Below, one piece after another: positions 1 to 6,327 of a stretch of DNA of 21,545 nucleotides. The position numbers were made by a program, and so were the translations under genes. Under the pieces are notes generated by a model. It saw only the letters and a list, made by a program, of their open reading frames with translations. It ran no database searches and had not been told where the DNA came from. The stretch covers positions 1 to 21,545 of IMG/VR virus record IMGVR_UViG_3300040960_002895. One strand, given 5' to 3'. Within the stretch, counting starts at the first letter, position 1. Every line of letters starts with the position of its first letter. The DNA is from a virus.

Positions 1-1
1 C

Positions 2-742
2 CACACTGACTGGTCCCTTGAGCTGAAGCACCTCAACCAGGCCAAGGATCGCGACGCCGGGATCATCGACATCGGCGACATGCACTGTGCGATGCAGGGC
101 AAGTACGATCGCCGGGCCGACCGATCGCAACTCCGCGAGGAGTACCAGATGGGCAACTACCTTGATCGGTTGGTCGAGGTTGCGTGTGAGTTCTACAGCC
201 CATTCGTCAAGAACTTCGTGGTGATCGGCAGAGGAAACCATGAGACGGCCATCCGCAAGTATCACGAAACCGATCTGACTGATCGAACGTGTGCGATGAT
301 TCGGCAGCTCACTGGGACAGAAATTCATTCAGGTGGATACGGGGGCTGGGTGAGATTCCACTTCCAGATGACCTCGACTCGAGTTCGCCGTATCTGCCTG
401 AAGTACTTTCACGGCTCCGGTGGTGGCGGCCCTGTCACGAGGGGTGTGATCCAGACCAACCGCATGGCCGTCTTCCTCCCGGACGCACAGATCATTGCGA
501 CGGGTCACACTCACGACCAGTGGCTTGTTCCGATCTCACGAGAACGCATCTCAAACGCCGGCGATGTCTACCTCGATGAGCAGGTGCATGTGCGATGCGG
601 AACGTACAAGGATGAGTACCACGATGGGGCCGAAGGTTGGCACATCGAGCGTGGCGCTCCTCCAAAGCCGGTCGGCGCCCAGTGGCTCCGATTCTTTCGC
701 GACGGCGACCGCGTCAAATTCGACATCACCCGAGCAAAGTGA
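2..742 (+). CDS. Metallophosphoesterase, 5' end cut by window edge
   Basis: This is a calcineurin-like metallophosphoesterase, a family that uses a two-metal centre to cleave phosphoesters. Its substrate in the phage is unknown. The frame is open from base 2, so the start lies outside the window. Visible motifs are IDIGDMHC (about 65-88, the GD metal ligand block), GRGNHET (about 227-247, the GNHE block) and GHTHD (503-517, the C-terminal histidine ligands). The first motif (the DxH block) is presumably upstream of the window. The gene is followed 7 bases later by a small basic gene and lies in the late block before terL. Family assignment is firm from three motifs in the right order. A nucleic-acid role is only an inference from the phage context. 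Confidence 0.88.
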   Translation, partial: HTDWSLELKHLNQAKDRDAGIIDIGDMHCAMQGKYDRRADRSQLREEYQMGNYLDRLVEVACEFYSPFVKNFVVIGRGNHETAIRKYHETDLTDRTCAMIRQLTGTEIHSGGYGGWVRFHFQMTSTRVRRICLKYFHGSGGGGPVTRGVIQTNRMAVFLPDAQIIATGHTHDQWLVPISRERISNAGDVYLDEQVHVRCGTYKDEYHDGAEGWHIERGAPPKPVGAQWLRFFRDGDRVKFDITRAK

Positions 743-749
743 GGACACG

Positions 750-866
750 ATGCCCAAGGTTGGAAACAAGAAGTACCCGTACACCAAGGCCGGCAAGAAG
801 GCTGCCGAGGAAGCCAAGAAGAAGCAGGACCGCATCGCGGTCATGCGAAAGCGAAAGAAGGGCTGA
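750..866 (+). CDS. Small basic phage protein (38 aa)
   Basis: This is a 38-residue, strongly basic protein that starts MPKVGNKKYPYTKAGKKAAE and ends in RKRKKG. GAGG lies 5 bases before the ATG, and the stop of the upstream gene is 7 bases away. Short proteins beginning MPKVGxKKxPYT are common beside structural genes of T7-like marine phages, so I regard it as real despite its length. The composition suggests nucleic-acid binding, but no function is established. Confidence 0.75.
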   Translation: MPKVGNKKYPYTKAGKKAAEEAKKKQDRIAVMRKRKKG

Positions 867-869
867 CCC

Positions 870-1322
870 ATGCCAGGAATACGAGCAAGAAAGAAGCAGA
901 AGCGGTCTCGAATCCCGAGGTACGATGCCGGCCAAAGAGGTACAAGAAGCGGGTTGGCTAACAACGTTGTGACCCTTGTGCGTGTCGAGTTCAATTACGG
1001 GACGTACCCGAGGCCGCGAGAGCTCGATCTCAGGGATCGTCATCAGTGGTACAGCCTGACGATCAATGCGGTAGGAGTCGTGTTATGCTCGTTCCAGACC
1101 GAAGATGGCTGTCTCGAGTTCAGAAAACGCTACCGTGGCGCTGCCATTCACTGGCAAGATCAGCCGCACGACCCGGACAACGTGTGGCTCACTGTCAATG
1201 TCAACGATGCAACCGTGTCAGCCAACGGGCAAAACCTCAGTTGGTTTGCCTACCCAAATGCAGTGACCGTCGTGAACACCATCGTCGCCGCCGCTCCTAC
1301 TCAATACATGGGGGTGTATTGA
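870..1322 (+). CDS. Hypothetical protein with basic N-terminus (150 aa)
   Basis: I do not recognise a family. The first 30 residues are rich in Arg and Lys. The rest looks like a globular beta-rich domain with alternating hydrophobic residues (LTVNVNDATV, AVTVVNTIVA) and ends in GVY. The start is chosen because AAGGG lies 7 bases before the ATG and only 3 bases separate it from the upstream stop. Its stop overlaps the next start (TGATG), so the two are probably translated together. The basic N-terminus could bind nucleic acid, but nothing proves this. Confidence 0.65.
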   Translation: MPGIRARKKQKRSRIPRYDAGQRGTRSGLANNVVTLVRVEFNYGTYPRPRELDLRDRHQWYSLTINAVGVVLCSFQTEDGCLEFRKRYRGAAIHWQDQPHDPDNVWLTVNVNDATVSANGQNLSWFAYPNAVTVVNTIVAAAPTQYMGVY

Positions 1323-1588
1323 TGGCAACACCAGCACGAGGCAAGGCGAAGGTCAAGGTGGTCAAGAACCCCAAGACCGGACGCACCAAGAAGGTGAGCT
1401 ACGGGCAGGCGGGCAAGGCCAAGGGTGGCGGGCCGCGGGTGAAGCCAGGAACCGCGAAGGGCGACGCCTACTGCGCAAGATCTGCCGGTCAGATGCGTGA
1501 CTCGCCGAAGGCGGCGAAGGATCCGAACAGCCCTCTCCGTCTTTCGAGGAAGCGCTGGAAGTGCAGCGGAACGAAGAGTCGCGGATGA
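1322..1588 (+). CDS. Small basic conserved phage protein, DUF6321-like (88 aa)
   Basis: This 88-residue basic protein has a Lys/Gly-rich first half (KNPKTGRTKKVSYGQAGKAK) and a conserved-looking second half with GTAKGDAYCARSAGQM, then NSPLRLSRKRWKCSG. That GDAYCARS ... LSRKxWKCSG pattern is one I recognise from small phage proteins grouped as DUF6321. The name is recalled, not searched. The two conserved Cys suggest a metal site or a fold constraint. The start overlaps the previous stop, and the end overlaps the next start as ATGA. Function is unknown. Confidence 0.72.
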   Translation: MATPARGKAKVKVVKNPKTGRTKKVSYGQAGKAKGGGPRVKPGTAKGDAYCARSAGQMRDSPKAAKDPNSPLRLSRKRWKCSGTKSRG

Positions 1589-2064
1589 GAACGCTCATTC
1601 AGAACGTTGTGACGCCGGGGTTGCGAGAGCGATTGCTCAAGATAGACGGCCCTCGTGGTCAGCCCGCTCGAGACGCATGGGAAGGGGCGGCCCTTGAAAT
1701 CGCGGAGATCGTCAAACAGCACGCCCCTGTTCGCATCGGCGGCCAGTCCTACTGGAATCTGGAAAGCAGGAGCAAGGGCCACCTCTGGCACTTCGATGGC
1801 TGCACGTCGAACCTGACCCCGAACCACATGCCGTGGTGTCGGTACAGCGCCGTCACGCTTCTGACCGCTCCGTGGACCTTTGAGGGCGGGCAGTTCATGT
1901 GGGAAGATGGCGATCAGCATGGGAAGATCAAGGACGAATTGTTCGGATCAATCTTCGTCTACTCCAGCGCCGCGGACAACAGCCCACTGTGGCACCAAGC
2001 GACACCACACAAGGGCGGCGAAAGGTGGATGTTCCTCATGTTCTTCGAGGGAACCGATGAGTGA
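1585..2064 (+). CDS. 2OG-Fe(II) oxygenase-like protein (159 aa)
   Basis: This is a probable 2-oxoglutarate and Fe(II) dependent dioxygenase with a double-stranded beta-helix fold, of the prolyl-4-hydroxylase-like type. Visible signs are WHFDG with the HxD iron ligands (H69, D71), a core strand with TLLTAPWTFEGGQFMW (about 91-106, matching the family's FxGG block), and a distal TPHKGGERWMFLMFF block (H142 as third iron ligand, R147 for 2-oxoglutarate). It is short for the family and lacks an added N-terminal domain. It begins at an ATGA overlap and overlaps terL by 8 bases. Possible substrates are a virion protein or a nucleic-acid base. None is indicated by the sequence. Confidence 0.75.
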   Translation: MRTLIQNVVTPGLRERLLKIDGPRGQPARDAWEGAALEIAEIVKQHAPVRIGGQSYWNLESRSKGHLWHFDGCTSNLTPNHMPWCRYSAVTLLTAPWTFEGGQFMWEDGDQHGKIKDELFGSIFVYSSAADNSPLWHQATPHKGGERWMFLMFFEGTDE

Positions 2065-3730
2065 CGTGAACGATGAGGTGTACGCCTACATCGAGCGGCT
2101 TCATGACGACTTTGAGTTCTTTCTCGAGCAGCTCTGGGCCGAGATCGGCCTGCCCCCGATCGCCCAGCATCAGCGTGAGATCGCCCGCTGGCTGCAGGCA
2201 GGCCCCCGCCGGCGTGGGATCCGAGCGTTCCGTGGTGCGTCGAAGACGTTCGTGACCCTGGGGTACGCCGTCTGGCGGCTTTTCCGGAACAAGAACGAGC
2301 GGGTGCTGATCATCTCCAAGTCGGAGAAGCACTCGAAGGACTCGCTCTACATGGTGCGGAAGTGGATCGGCCAGGTGCGATGGCTTCAGCACATGGCCCC
2401 AGACCGCAAGGGCGGGCAGCGTGACTCGGCGACCAAGTTCGATATCGGACCTGCCGACAACGACCGAACGCCGTCGTTCACCGCGGCCTCGATCACCGGG
2501 CAGATCACCGGGTCGCGTGCGTCGTTGATCATCGGCGACGACATCGAATCGATGCAGAACTCAATGACGCTTGAGATGCGGGAGCGTCTGAGGAACGAGG
2601 TCACCGAACTCGACAACATCATCGTGCCTGGCGGCGACGTCATCTTCCTCGGCACCCCGTTCCACCAAGAGTCGCTCTACGACAAGATGGCGGAGAGCGG
2701 CTACACGTTCCGCTGCTGGCCCGCTCGCCTGCCTCGTCCAGAGGAGGTCACGGACGATCTCGCTCAGGAGCTCGTAGAACGCCTCCAGAGCGGCGAGGAG
2801 CCTGGGACGCCTGTGTGGCCGGATCGGTTCGACGAAGAGGAACTGAGCGATCGTGAGGCCTCTGAGGGCAGGTCCCTGTTTGCGATGCAGTACATGCTGC
2901 TCACGAAGGTCACGGACGGCCTTGAGTACCCCCTCAAGCTGTCTGACCTCATCGTGTTCCCAGTGCAAGTCGACCAGGCCCCGATGTCGATTGCGTGGGG
3001 CAGAACGAATGACCGCGGCGGCACCACTCGCCTTGAGGAGATCGCGAGTCTTGGCTTCGGGTCTGACGGGTTCTATGGACCGATCATGTACTCGCAGGAC
3101 TGGTCGAACTATTCCAGCGTCAAGATGTGGGTCGACCCGTCGGGCCGCGGTGCTGACAAGACCGGATATGCGATTGTGGCTGAGTTGAACGGCCGACTCT
3201 TCTGTCTCGACGTCGGAGGCCTGGTCGGAGGGTACGACCCGGACACCCTTTGCCGACTGGCCGAGCGGGCGAGGGAGTTGAAGGTCCGCGAAATCGTGGT
3301 CGAGGACAACTTCGGTCAGGGGATGTTTGTGGAGTTGTTCCGATCCGTCCTCCACGACCACTTCACAGAGGACTGGGGCTGCTCCCTCGACTCCATGCGG
3401 GTTTCGGGCCAGAAGGAACTGCGGATCATCGGCGCCCTTGAGCCGATCATGAACCAGCACCGTCTGGTGATCTCGCCCGGCGTGGCTGCGAATCAGGACC
3501 TCCAGAGGCAACTCACCCGCCTCACCAGGCAACGGAACTGCCTCAAGCACGACGACGAGCTGGAATCCCTCGCGATGGCGGTCCGCCTCTGGCAGGAGAC
3601 CGTGGGGCACAACCCTGACGAGGCTGCCCAACGCCGCCGGCAGCAGCGGCTCGAGGACCAACTCCGTGAGCACTACCAAGCGATGGGCCTGGGCTACGGC
3701 TCAGAACCCCGCTGGTTCGAGCATCACTGA
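2057..3730 (+). CDS. terL: Terminase large subunit, T7 gp19-like
   Basis: This is the packaging motor ATPase and nuclease that translocates DNA into the prohead through the portal. It has 557 residues, close to the size of T7 gp19. The ATPase half shows a deviant Walker A (AFRGASKTFVT, about 57-67), Walker B LIIGDDIE (157-164) and the coupling block DVIFLGTPFHQ (about 194-204). The nuclease half shows MWVDPSGRGADKTGYA with D360, VVEDNFGQGM with E416 and D417, and KHDDELESL with D499 and D500. The ATG at 2057 is chosen because residues from there match the family length; longer extension would run through the oxygenase gene. No small terminase subunit is visible in the window. Confidence 0.96.
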   Translation: MSDVNDEVYAYIERLHDDFEFFLEQLWAEIGLPPIAQHQREIARWLQAGPRRRGIRAFRGASKTFVTLGYAVWRLFRNKNERVLIISKSEKHSKDSLYMVRKWIGQVRWLQHMAPDRKGGQRDSATKFDIGPADNDRTPSFTAASITGQITGSRASLIIGDDIESMQNSMTLEMRERLRNEVTELDNIIVPGGDVIFLGTPFHQESLYDKMAESGYTFRCWPARLPRPEEVTDDLAQELVERLQSGEEPGTPVWPDRFDEEELSDREASEGRSLFAMQYMLLTKVTDGLEYPLKLSDLIVFPVQVDQAPMSIAWGRTNDRGGTTRLEEIASLGFGSDGFYGPIMYSQDWSNYSSVKMWVDPSGRGADKTGYAIVAELNGRLFCLDVGGLVGGYDPDTLCRLAERARELKVREIVVEDNFGQGMFVELFRSVLHDHFTEDWGCSLDSMRVSGQKELRIIGALEPIMNQHRLVISPGVAANQDLQRQLTRLTRQRNCLKHDDELESLAMAVRLWQETVGHNPDEAAQRRRQQRLEDQLREHYQAMGLGYGSEPRWFEHH

Positions 3731-3954
3731 TTCGGGTCCGCGACATAGAACTTCTCCTTGTCGACCAAGTATCGAAGAGTCCATCCGGGGCCGAGCCGCT
3801 CGACGACCGGCCAGTTCTTGAGCACCCCCCACGCCTGAAGGAACGAGGCACAGTGCTCCGCCTCCAGCGGCGTTCCGAAACGAGCAGCGTCGCCGGCGTG
3901 CCGCGTCAAACGCTGGCGGGTGTTGTCGTACCTTGAATCAGATCTTGAGTGCAT
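3724..3954 (-). CDS. Hypothetical protein, only minus-strand gene (76 aa)
   Basis: This is an unknown 76-residue protein read leftward. The second half (FGTPLEAEHCASFLQAWG, then GWTLRYLVDKEKFYV) has the balance of a folded alpha/beta domain, and this is why I call it. Its stop overlaps the end of terL by 7 bases, tail to tail. I use the ATG at 3954. A TTG at 3972 would add six residues. The ribosome site is weak (GGA about 10 bases upstream). The region just upstream holds the tandem repeat at 3981-4034. A regulatory role is possible from its isolated, opposite orientation beside the control region, but no helix-turn-helix is evident. Confidence 0.5.
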   Translation of the reverse strand: MHSRSDSRYDNTRQRLTRHAGDAARFGTPLEAEHCASFLQAWGVLKNWPVVERLGPGWTLRYLVDKEKFYVADPNQ

Positions 3955-3980
3955 TCTGCAGATTCCAAACAATGCGCCGT

Positions 3981-4034
3981 CAAATTCAAAAAATTCTGCG
4001 CGCGTCCCAAATTCAAAAAATTTCGCGCGCGTAC
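3981..4034. repeat. Two tandem 27-base repeats
   Basis: Two adjacent copies of CAAATTCAAAAAATT followed by a CGCGCGCGT block lie at 3981-4007 and 4008-4034. They differ by small changes after the A-tract. The switch from an A-tract to alternating CG within each unit is unusual in this GC-rich window. A weaker relative (GGGTTCAAAATGTGCGCC) occurs at 4265-4282. Such iterons can bind a regulator or a replication protein. Confidence 0.75.
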
Positions 4035-4074
4035 TGCGCAGGTCACGTCCAACGGTTCTGTCTTCCTTGCGGCG

Positions 4075-4098
4075 ACTCCCGGTCCCCCTTTCGGGAGT
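4075..4098 (+). other. Hairpin, 7-bp stem
   Basis: ACTCCCG (4075-4081) pairs perfectly with CGGGAGT (4092-4098) around a 10-base loop. It has no following T run. It may be part of a structured RNA or a weak terminator. Confidence 0.4.
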
Positions 4099-4131
4099 TG
4101 GGAGGTTAGTAGCTGGGAAGAGGCTTGGCGG

Positions 4132-4156
4132 AGAGAAGACGGGCAGCCGCTTCTCT
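4132..4156 (+). other. Hairpin, 7-bp stem
   Basis: AGAGAAG (4132-4138) pairs perfectly with CTTCTCT (4150-4156) around an 11-base loop. It sits 33 bases after the hairpin at 4075, inside the gene-free region. Confidence 0.35.
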
Positions 4157-4238
4157 GCGGTGAATCATCGTGGAATCTGCACCGTGTGGAGTCCTCCCTG
4201 CTGCCACCCCTGCCCCCTAACCCCTCCGATATCTAGAC

Positions 4239-4268
4239 ACCCGGCTTTTTTGAACGAAAAACGCGGGT
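4239..4268. repeat. Interrupted inverted repeat with A/T core
   Basis: ACCCG (4239-4243) pairs with CGGGT (4264-4268), and inside it TTTTT pairs with AAAAA. The two stems are separated by a two-base mismatch on each side. It reads as an operator- or origin-like palindrome rather than a terminator. Confidence 0.4.
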
Positions 4269-4279
4269 TCAAAATGTGC

Positions 4280-4301
4280 GCCGCAGAAATTTCTGAGCGG
4301 C
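4280..4301. promoter_or_regulatory. Palindrome CAGAAATTTCTG, operator-like
   Basis: CAGAAATTTCTG at 4284-4295 is a perfect 12-base palindrome. It is flanked by GCCGC (4280-4284) on the left and GCGGC (4297-4301) on the right, so the symmetry extends with a two-base offset. The size and AT core suit a dimeric repressor site. No bound protein is known. Confidence 0.4.
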
Positions 4302-4356
4302 AGTATCGTGACGCGACCCCGGCGTCGCCCCCCCCGCCCCCCGTGTGCGGGCGCGC

Positions 4357-4371
4357 GGGCGGGCGGGCGGG
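4357..4371 (+). other. G-quadruplex motif (GGGC repeated four times)
   Basis: Four GGG runs are separated by single C bases, the ideal pattern for an intramolecular G-quadruplex. About 20 bases upstream, C runs (4328-4342) give matching G runs on the other strand, and a further G-rich run lies at about 4470-4483. Confidence 0.6.
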
Positions 4372-4703
4372 CGCCATCCGCCACAGCGTCGCCACAGGAC
4401 GCCACCGAATCGCCCGCGGCGGCACCAGCAGCGGCGACCGGCGGGGTCTTCTGTGGACCACGACGACCGGGGGGGGGAGGGGTCGACCGCGGCGGGGTCG
4501 CCGGATGCTGCGGGGCGTGCGCGTCGCATCCGATGCACGGCGGGCGGTGCCACAACTCGTGCCGCCCCGTCCTGCGGCCCTGCCTTTTTTGTCGGCCGAT
4601 CGACGGCACGCGAGACGACCGTAAGTGCCTGGAACGTAAAGGATTTAGGGCCAGGTCGCTCGAGATCGGCGGTCGCAATCTGCAGGAAACTCTGCAGAAC
4701 GTC

Positions 4704-4732
4704 GTGACATCGACCGATCGAGACGGTACCAT
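4704..4732 (+). promoter_or_regulatory. Probable host sigma-70-type promoter for the early cassette
   Basis: GTGACA (4704-4709) and TACCAT (4727-4732) are separated by 17 bases, matching the -35 and -10 consensus at 5/6 and 4/6 positions. The expected transcription start would leave a leader of about 45 bases before the ATG at 4784. The sequence GTACCATC also recurs at 6292, ahead of another gene. Confidence 0.5.
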
Positions 4733-4759
4733 CAGCGAGCCGCGGCACGTCGCCCGGCG

Positions 4760-4776
4760 ACCACCTACCACAGGAG
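4760..4776 (+). promoter_or_regulatory. Repeated start-associated leader, copy 1
   Basis: ACCACCTACCACAGGAG is a variant of the cassette leader with three extra bases before GGAG. GGAG lies 7 bases before the ATG at 4784. Confidence 0.7.
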
Positions 4777-4783
4777 CCGACCG

Positions 4784-5275
4784 ATGCCGTCCGACCGCCA
4801 CCACTACTCCGACCTCGCGTGGTCGTCTGCGGGGTTCGCCCGCGGCGTCGCCGCCTTCCTCTACTCGCCGGTCACCGACGGCACGCCCGCCGACGTCGAC
4901 GACGCCTACTCGATCATCGACGTTCCCGCGTGCGACGCCGCGGTTCGCGAGTCCTTCCCGCGTGCGGCGGGTCGATTCCTGCTGATCATCGACAACGCCG
5001 AATTCCGGTCGGACGATCTCGCCCAATTGGAAGGCATGCTCGCCGACGTCATGACTGCCGACGGCGAGGTCGACGCCCACGCCGAGACCCGCGTGGTCAA
5101 CGACGCCCGCTGGATCGCCGCGTGCGGCGGTACTGAGACGTGGGCGAAGGCCCGCGATGGTCGCGAGTACCTCTACGTCTGGTGGCAGAACGCACCCGCC
5201 GACACGCCCGCGGCCCTCCGCCACGGCTGGCTCGACCGCACCGACGTCATCCGCCACGACGACCCGAACGCCTGA
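4784..5275 (+). CDS. Hypothetical protein, cassette gene 1 (163 aa)
   Basis: I recognise no family. The protein is rich in Asp and Glu by eye, with a hydrophobic strand RFLLIIDNAEF followed by an acidic helix-like stretch (SDDLAQLEGMLADVM), and later EYLYVWWQ. The start is fixed by the leader's GGAG 7 bases upstream. It is the first gene after the probable promoter at 4704, so it would be the first early protein made. An acidic DNA-mimic role is a possibility but is not supported by any motif. Confidence 0.75.
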   Translation: MPSDRHHYSDLAWSSAGFARGVAAFLYSPVTDGTPADVDDAYSIIDVPACDAAVRESFPRAAGRFLLIIDNAEFRSDDLAQLEGMLADVMTADGEVDAHAETRVVNDARWIAACGGTETWAKARDGREYLYVWWQNAPADTPAALRHGWLDRTDVIRHDDPNA

Positions 5276-5288
5276 CCACCTATCGGAG
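5275..5288 (+). promoter_or_regulatory. Repeated start-associated leader, copy 2
   Basis: ACCACCTATCGGAG differs from the consensus by one base. Its first base is the last base of the upstream TGA stop. GGAG lies 6 bases before the ATG at 5295, so the leader fills most of the 19-base gap. Confidence 0.75.
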
Positions 5289-5294
5289 TCCACC

Positions 5295-5471
5295 ATGAAC
5301 ATCGACCGCGACCGCATCATCGCCGACATTCTTCGCCCGTACCGCGCGGAGGGTGAGCATCAAGTCGCCCGCGAGTATGGGCGTGAACTCCGCGCCGCGT
5401 CCGACGACCGCCTCATCCGCGAGGCTCGATTCAACGGCGTCACCGTCCACACCGACACCCCGACCGCCTGA
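5295..5471 (+). CDS. Small hypothetical protein, cassette gene 2 (58 aa)
   Basis: This 58-residue protein begins MNIDRDRIIADILRPYRAEG and is probably mostly helical, with a charged surface. No family is recognised. It sits between two copies of the repeated leader, with intergenic gaps of 19 and 22 bases. The matching leaders on both sides are the main support for this short gene. Confidence 0.7.
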   Translation: MNIDRDRIIADILRPYRAEGEHQVAREYGRELRAASDDRLIREARFNGVTVHTDTPTA

Positions 5472-5487
5472 CCACCTACCACCGGAG
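5471..5487 (+). promoter_or_regulatory. Repeated start-associated leader, copy 3
   Basis: ACCACCTACCACCGGAG carries a three-base insertion before GGAG, as in copy 1. It begins on the last base of the upstream stop. GGAG lies 6 bases before the ATG at 5494. Confidence 0.75.
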
Positions 5488-5493
5488 CCACCG

Positions 5494-6222
5494 ATGACCA
5501 GCAACGCCCGCAACCTGCCCACCCTCTGGACCCGCCTTCGATCCGTCGCCGATGCGATTCGGTCGGGCGAGTCCGACACCTCCGATCCCGTGCTCGCGGC
5601 GATCGCCGACCTCGAAGCCTGCCTCGCCACGTTCGGCATCGACACCGCCCGCGATTCCGTTCGGCGATTCCGCGGCGACGAATCGCCACTCGGCGACGTC
5701 TTCACGCTTGCCGCCGCCTACTGCGATCTCGCCGTCGAGCGGCTGCCGATCCACGACCGGCTGCAGGCGTTCTTCGCCATGCTCCCGGCGACCGGCGGCA
5801 ACCCGTACCGAACGCTGTACCTGCTCGCTGCGTTCGGGCTCGACCTGAACCCTGACGACGCAATGGCGCACGACTTCCCGCGGCATTGGGAGGACGAGCT
5901 CGAAGTGTTCGACCGTGACCGGATCGGCGAGACCTTCGAGCGGGTCGCTGCTCAGGTTCCGGACATCTGCGGTCTGATGCTCGCCGTCGCCGCCGACCTC
6001 CGCGGCTACCACGACCGGCACCACGCCGTCTCCTGCCCGACTGAGGCCGAGGCTCGCATGCTGATTAGCAGTCGCGACCTTGCCGCTGCCGACTCGCTGG
6101 TCGCGATTCCGTTCGAGCCGATGCGGAACGGTCCCGGCGCCGGTCGATTCATCATCGTCGACTTCGAGACCCGCACCGAGTTCACACTCGCCGACCTCGA
6201 CCGATGCCGCGGCGTCCTCTGA
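5494..6222 (+). CDS. Hypothetical protein, cassette gene 3 (242 aa)
   Basis: This is the largest protein of the early cassette, and I recognise no family. It looks mainly helical in the first 200 residues, with an acidic character and several Asp-rich turns. It ends in a strand-rich tail (AGRFIIVDFETRTEFTLADL). The ATG at 5494 follows the leader's GGAG and gives a 22-base gap from the previous stop. A 43-base hairpin begins 10 bases after the stop, so transcription probably ends or is attenuated here. Confidence 0.75.
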   Translation: MTSNARNLPTLWTRLRSVADAIRSGESDTSDPVLAAIADLEACLATFGIDTARDSVRRFRGDESPLGDVFTLAAAYCDLAVERLPIHDRLQAFFAMLPATGGNPYRTLYLLAAFGLDLNPDDAMAHDFPRHWEDELEVFDRDRIGETFERVAAQVPDICGLMLAVAADLRGYHDRHHAVSCPTEAEARMLISSRDLAAADSLVAIPFEPMRNGPGAGRFIIVDFETRTEFTLADLDRCRGVL

Positions 6223-6232
6223 CGCCGCACTG

Positions 6233-6275
6233 GCTGACCGGGAATCTTCGGAATTTCTGAAGGTTCCCGGTCAGC
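6233..6275 (+). terminator. 43-base near-perfect inverted repeat, terminator-like
   Basis: The arms GCTGACCGGGAA (6233-6244) and TTCCCGGTCAGC (6264-6275) are perfect reverse complements. The inner part also pairs: CTTC/GAAG and GAA/TTC, with only G-U type pairs between. In RNA this makes a stem of about 18 pairs with a tiny loop, 10 bases after a stop codon. No T run follows, so factor-assisted termination or RNase III processing is also possible. Confidence 0.65.
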
Positions 6276-6298
6276 ACGCCCGACTTCCGATGTACCAT
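6270..6298 (+). promoter_or_regulatory. Possible promoter with TACCAT -10
   Basis: TACCAT at 6293-6298 repeats the -10 of the promoter at 4727, and the flanking GTACCATC is identical. The -35 position (GTCAGC at 17 bases) is poor. Its location between a terminator-like hairpin and the next gene fits a new transcription unit. Confidence 0.3.
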
Positions 6299-6327
6299 CT
6301 GCAGACCGTGGCAATAACCGCCACAGA

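Larger units (their letters stand above)
3955..4783. other. Gene-free control region between terL end and early genes
   Basis: About 830 bases hold no gene I can support. The left part (3973-4300) is mixed in composition, with A-tracts, a tandem repeat and several palindromes. The middle part (4320-4500) is extremely GC-rich, with runs of C and of G. The right part (4625-4783) returns to normal and carries a probable promoter and the first copy of the repeated leader. In T7-like phages terL lies near the right end of the genome and early genes near the left end, so this is where genome termini would be expected. That placement is inference. Open frames on both strands in the middle part look like by-products of GC content. 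Confidence 0.6.

Noticed and set aside
1880-2056. Longer N-terminus for terL from 1880
   Set aside because: It runs within the oxygenase gene in another frame. The ATG at 2057 gives the family length, and the extra residues are Ser/Arg-rich without family character.
2561-3679. A 372-codon leftward open frame inside terL
   Set aside because: It is antisense to conserved terminase motifs and has no ribosome site or recognisable pattern.
4100-4198. tRNA-like segment with pairing ends GGGAGG and CCTCCC
   Set aside because: The D-arm and the TTCGA-type T-arm are missing and the 3' part does not fold as a T stem. The end pairing alone is weak.
4217-5329. A 370-codon leftward open frame over the control region and the first cassette gene
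   Set aside because: It lies opposite the leader-supported gene at 4784, has low-complexity Arg/Gly/Pro composition and shows no family pattern. Long antisense frames are expected at this GC content.
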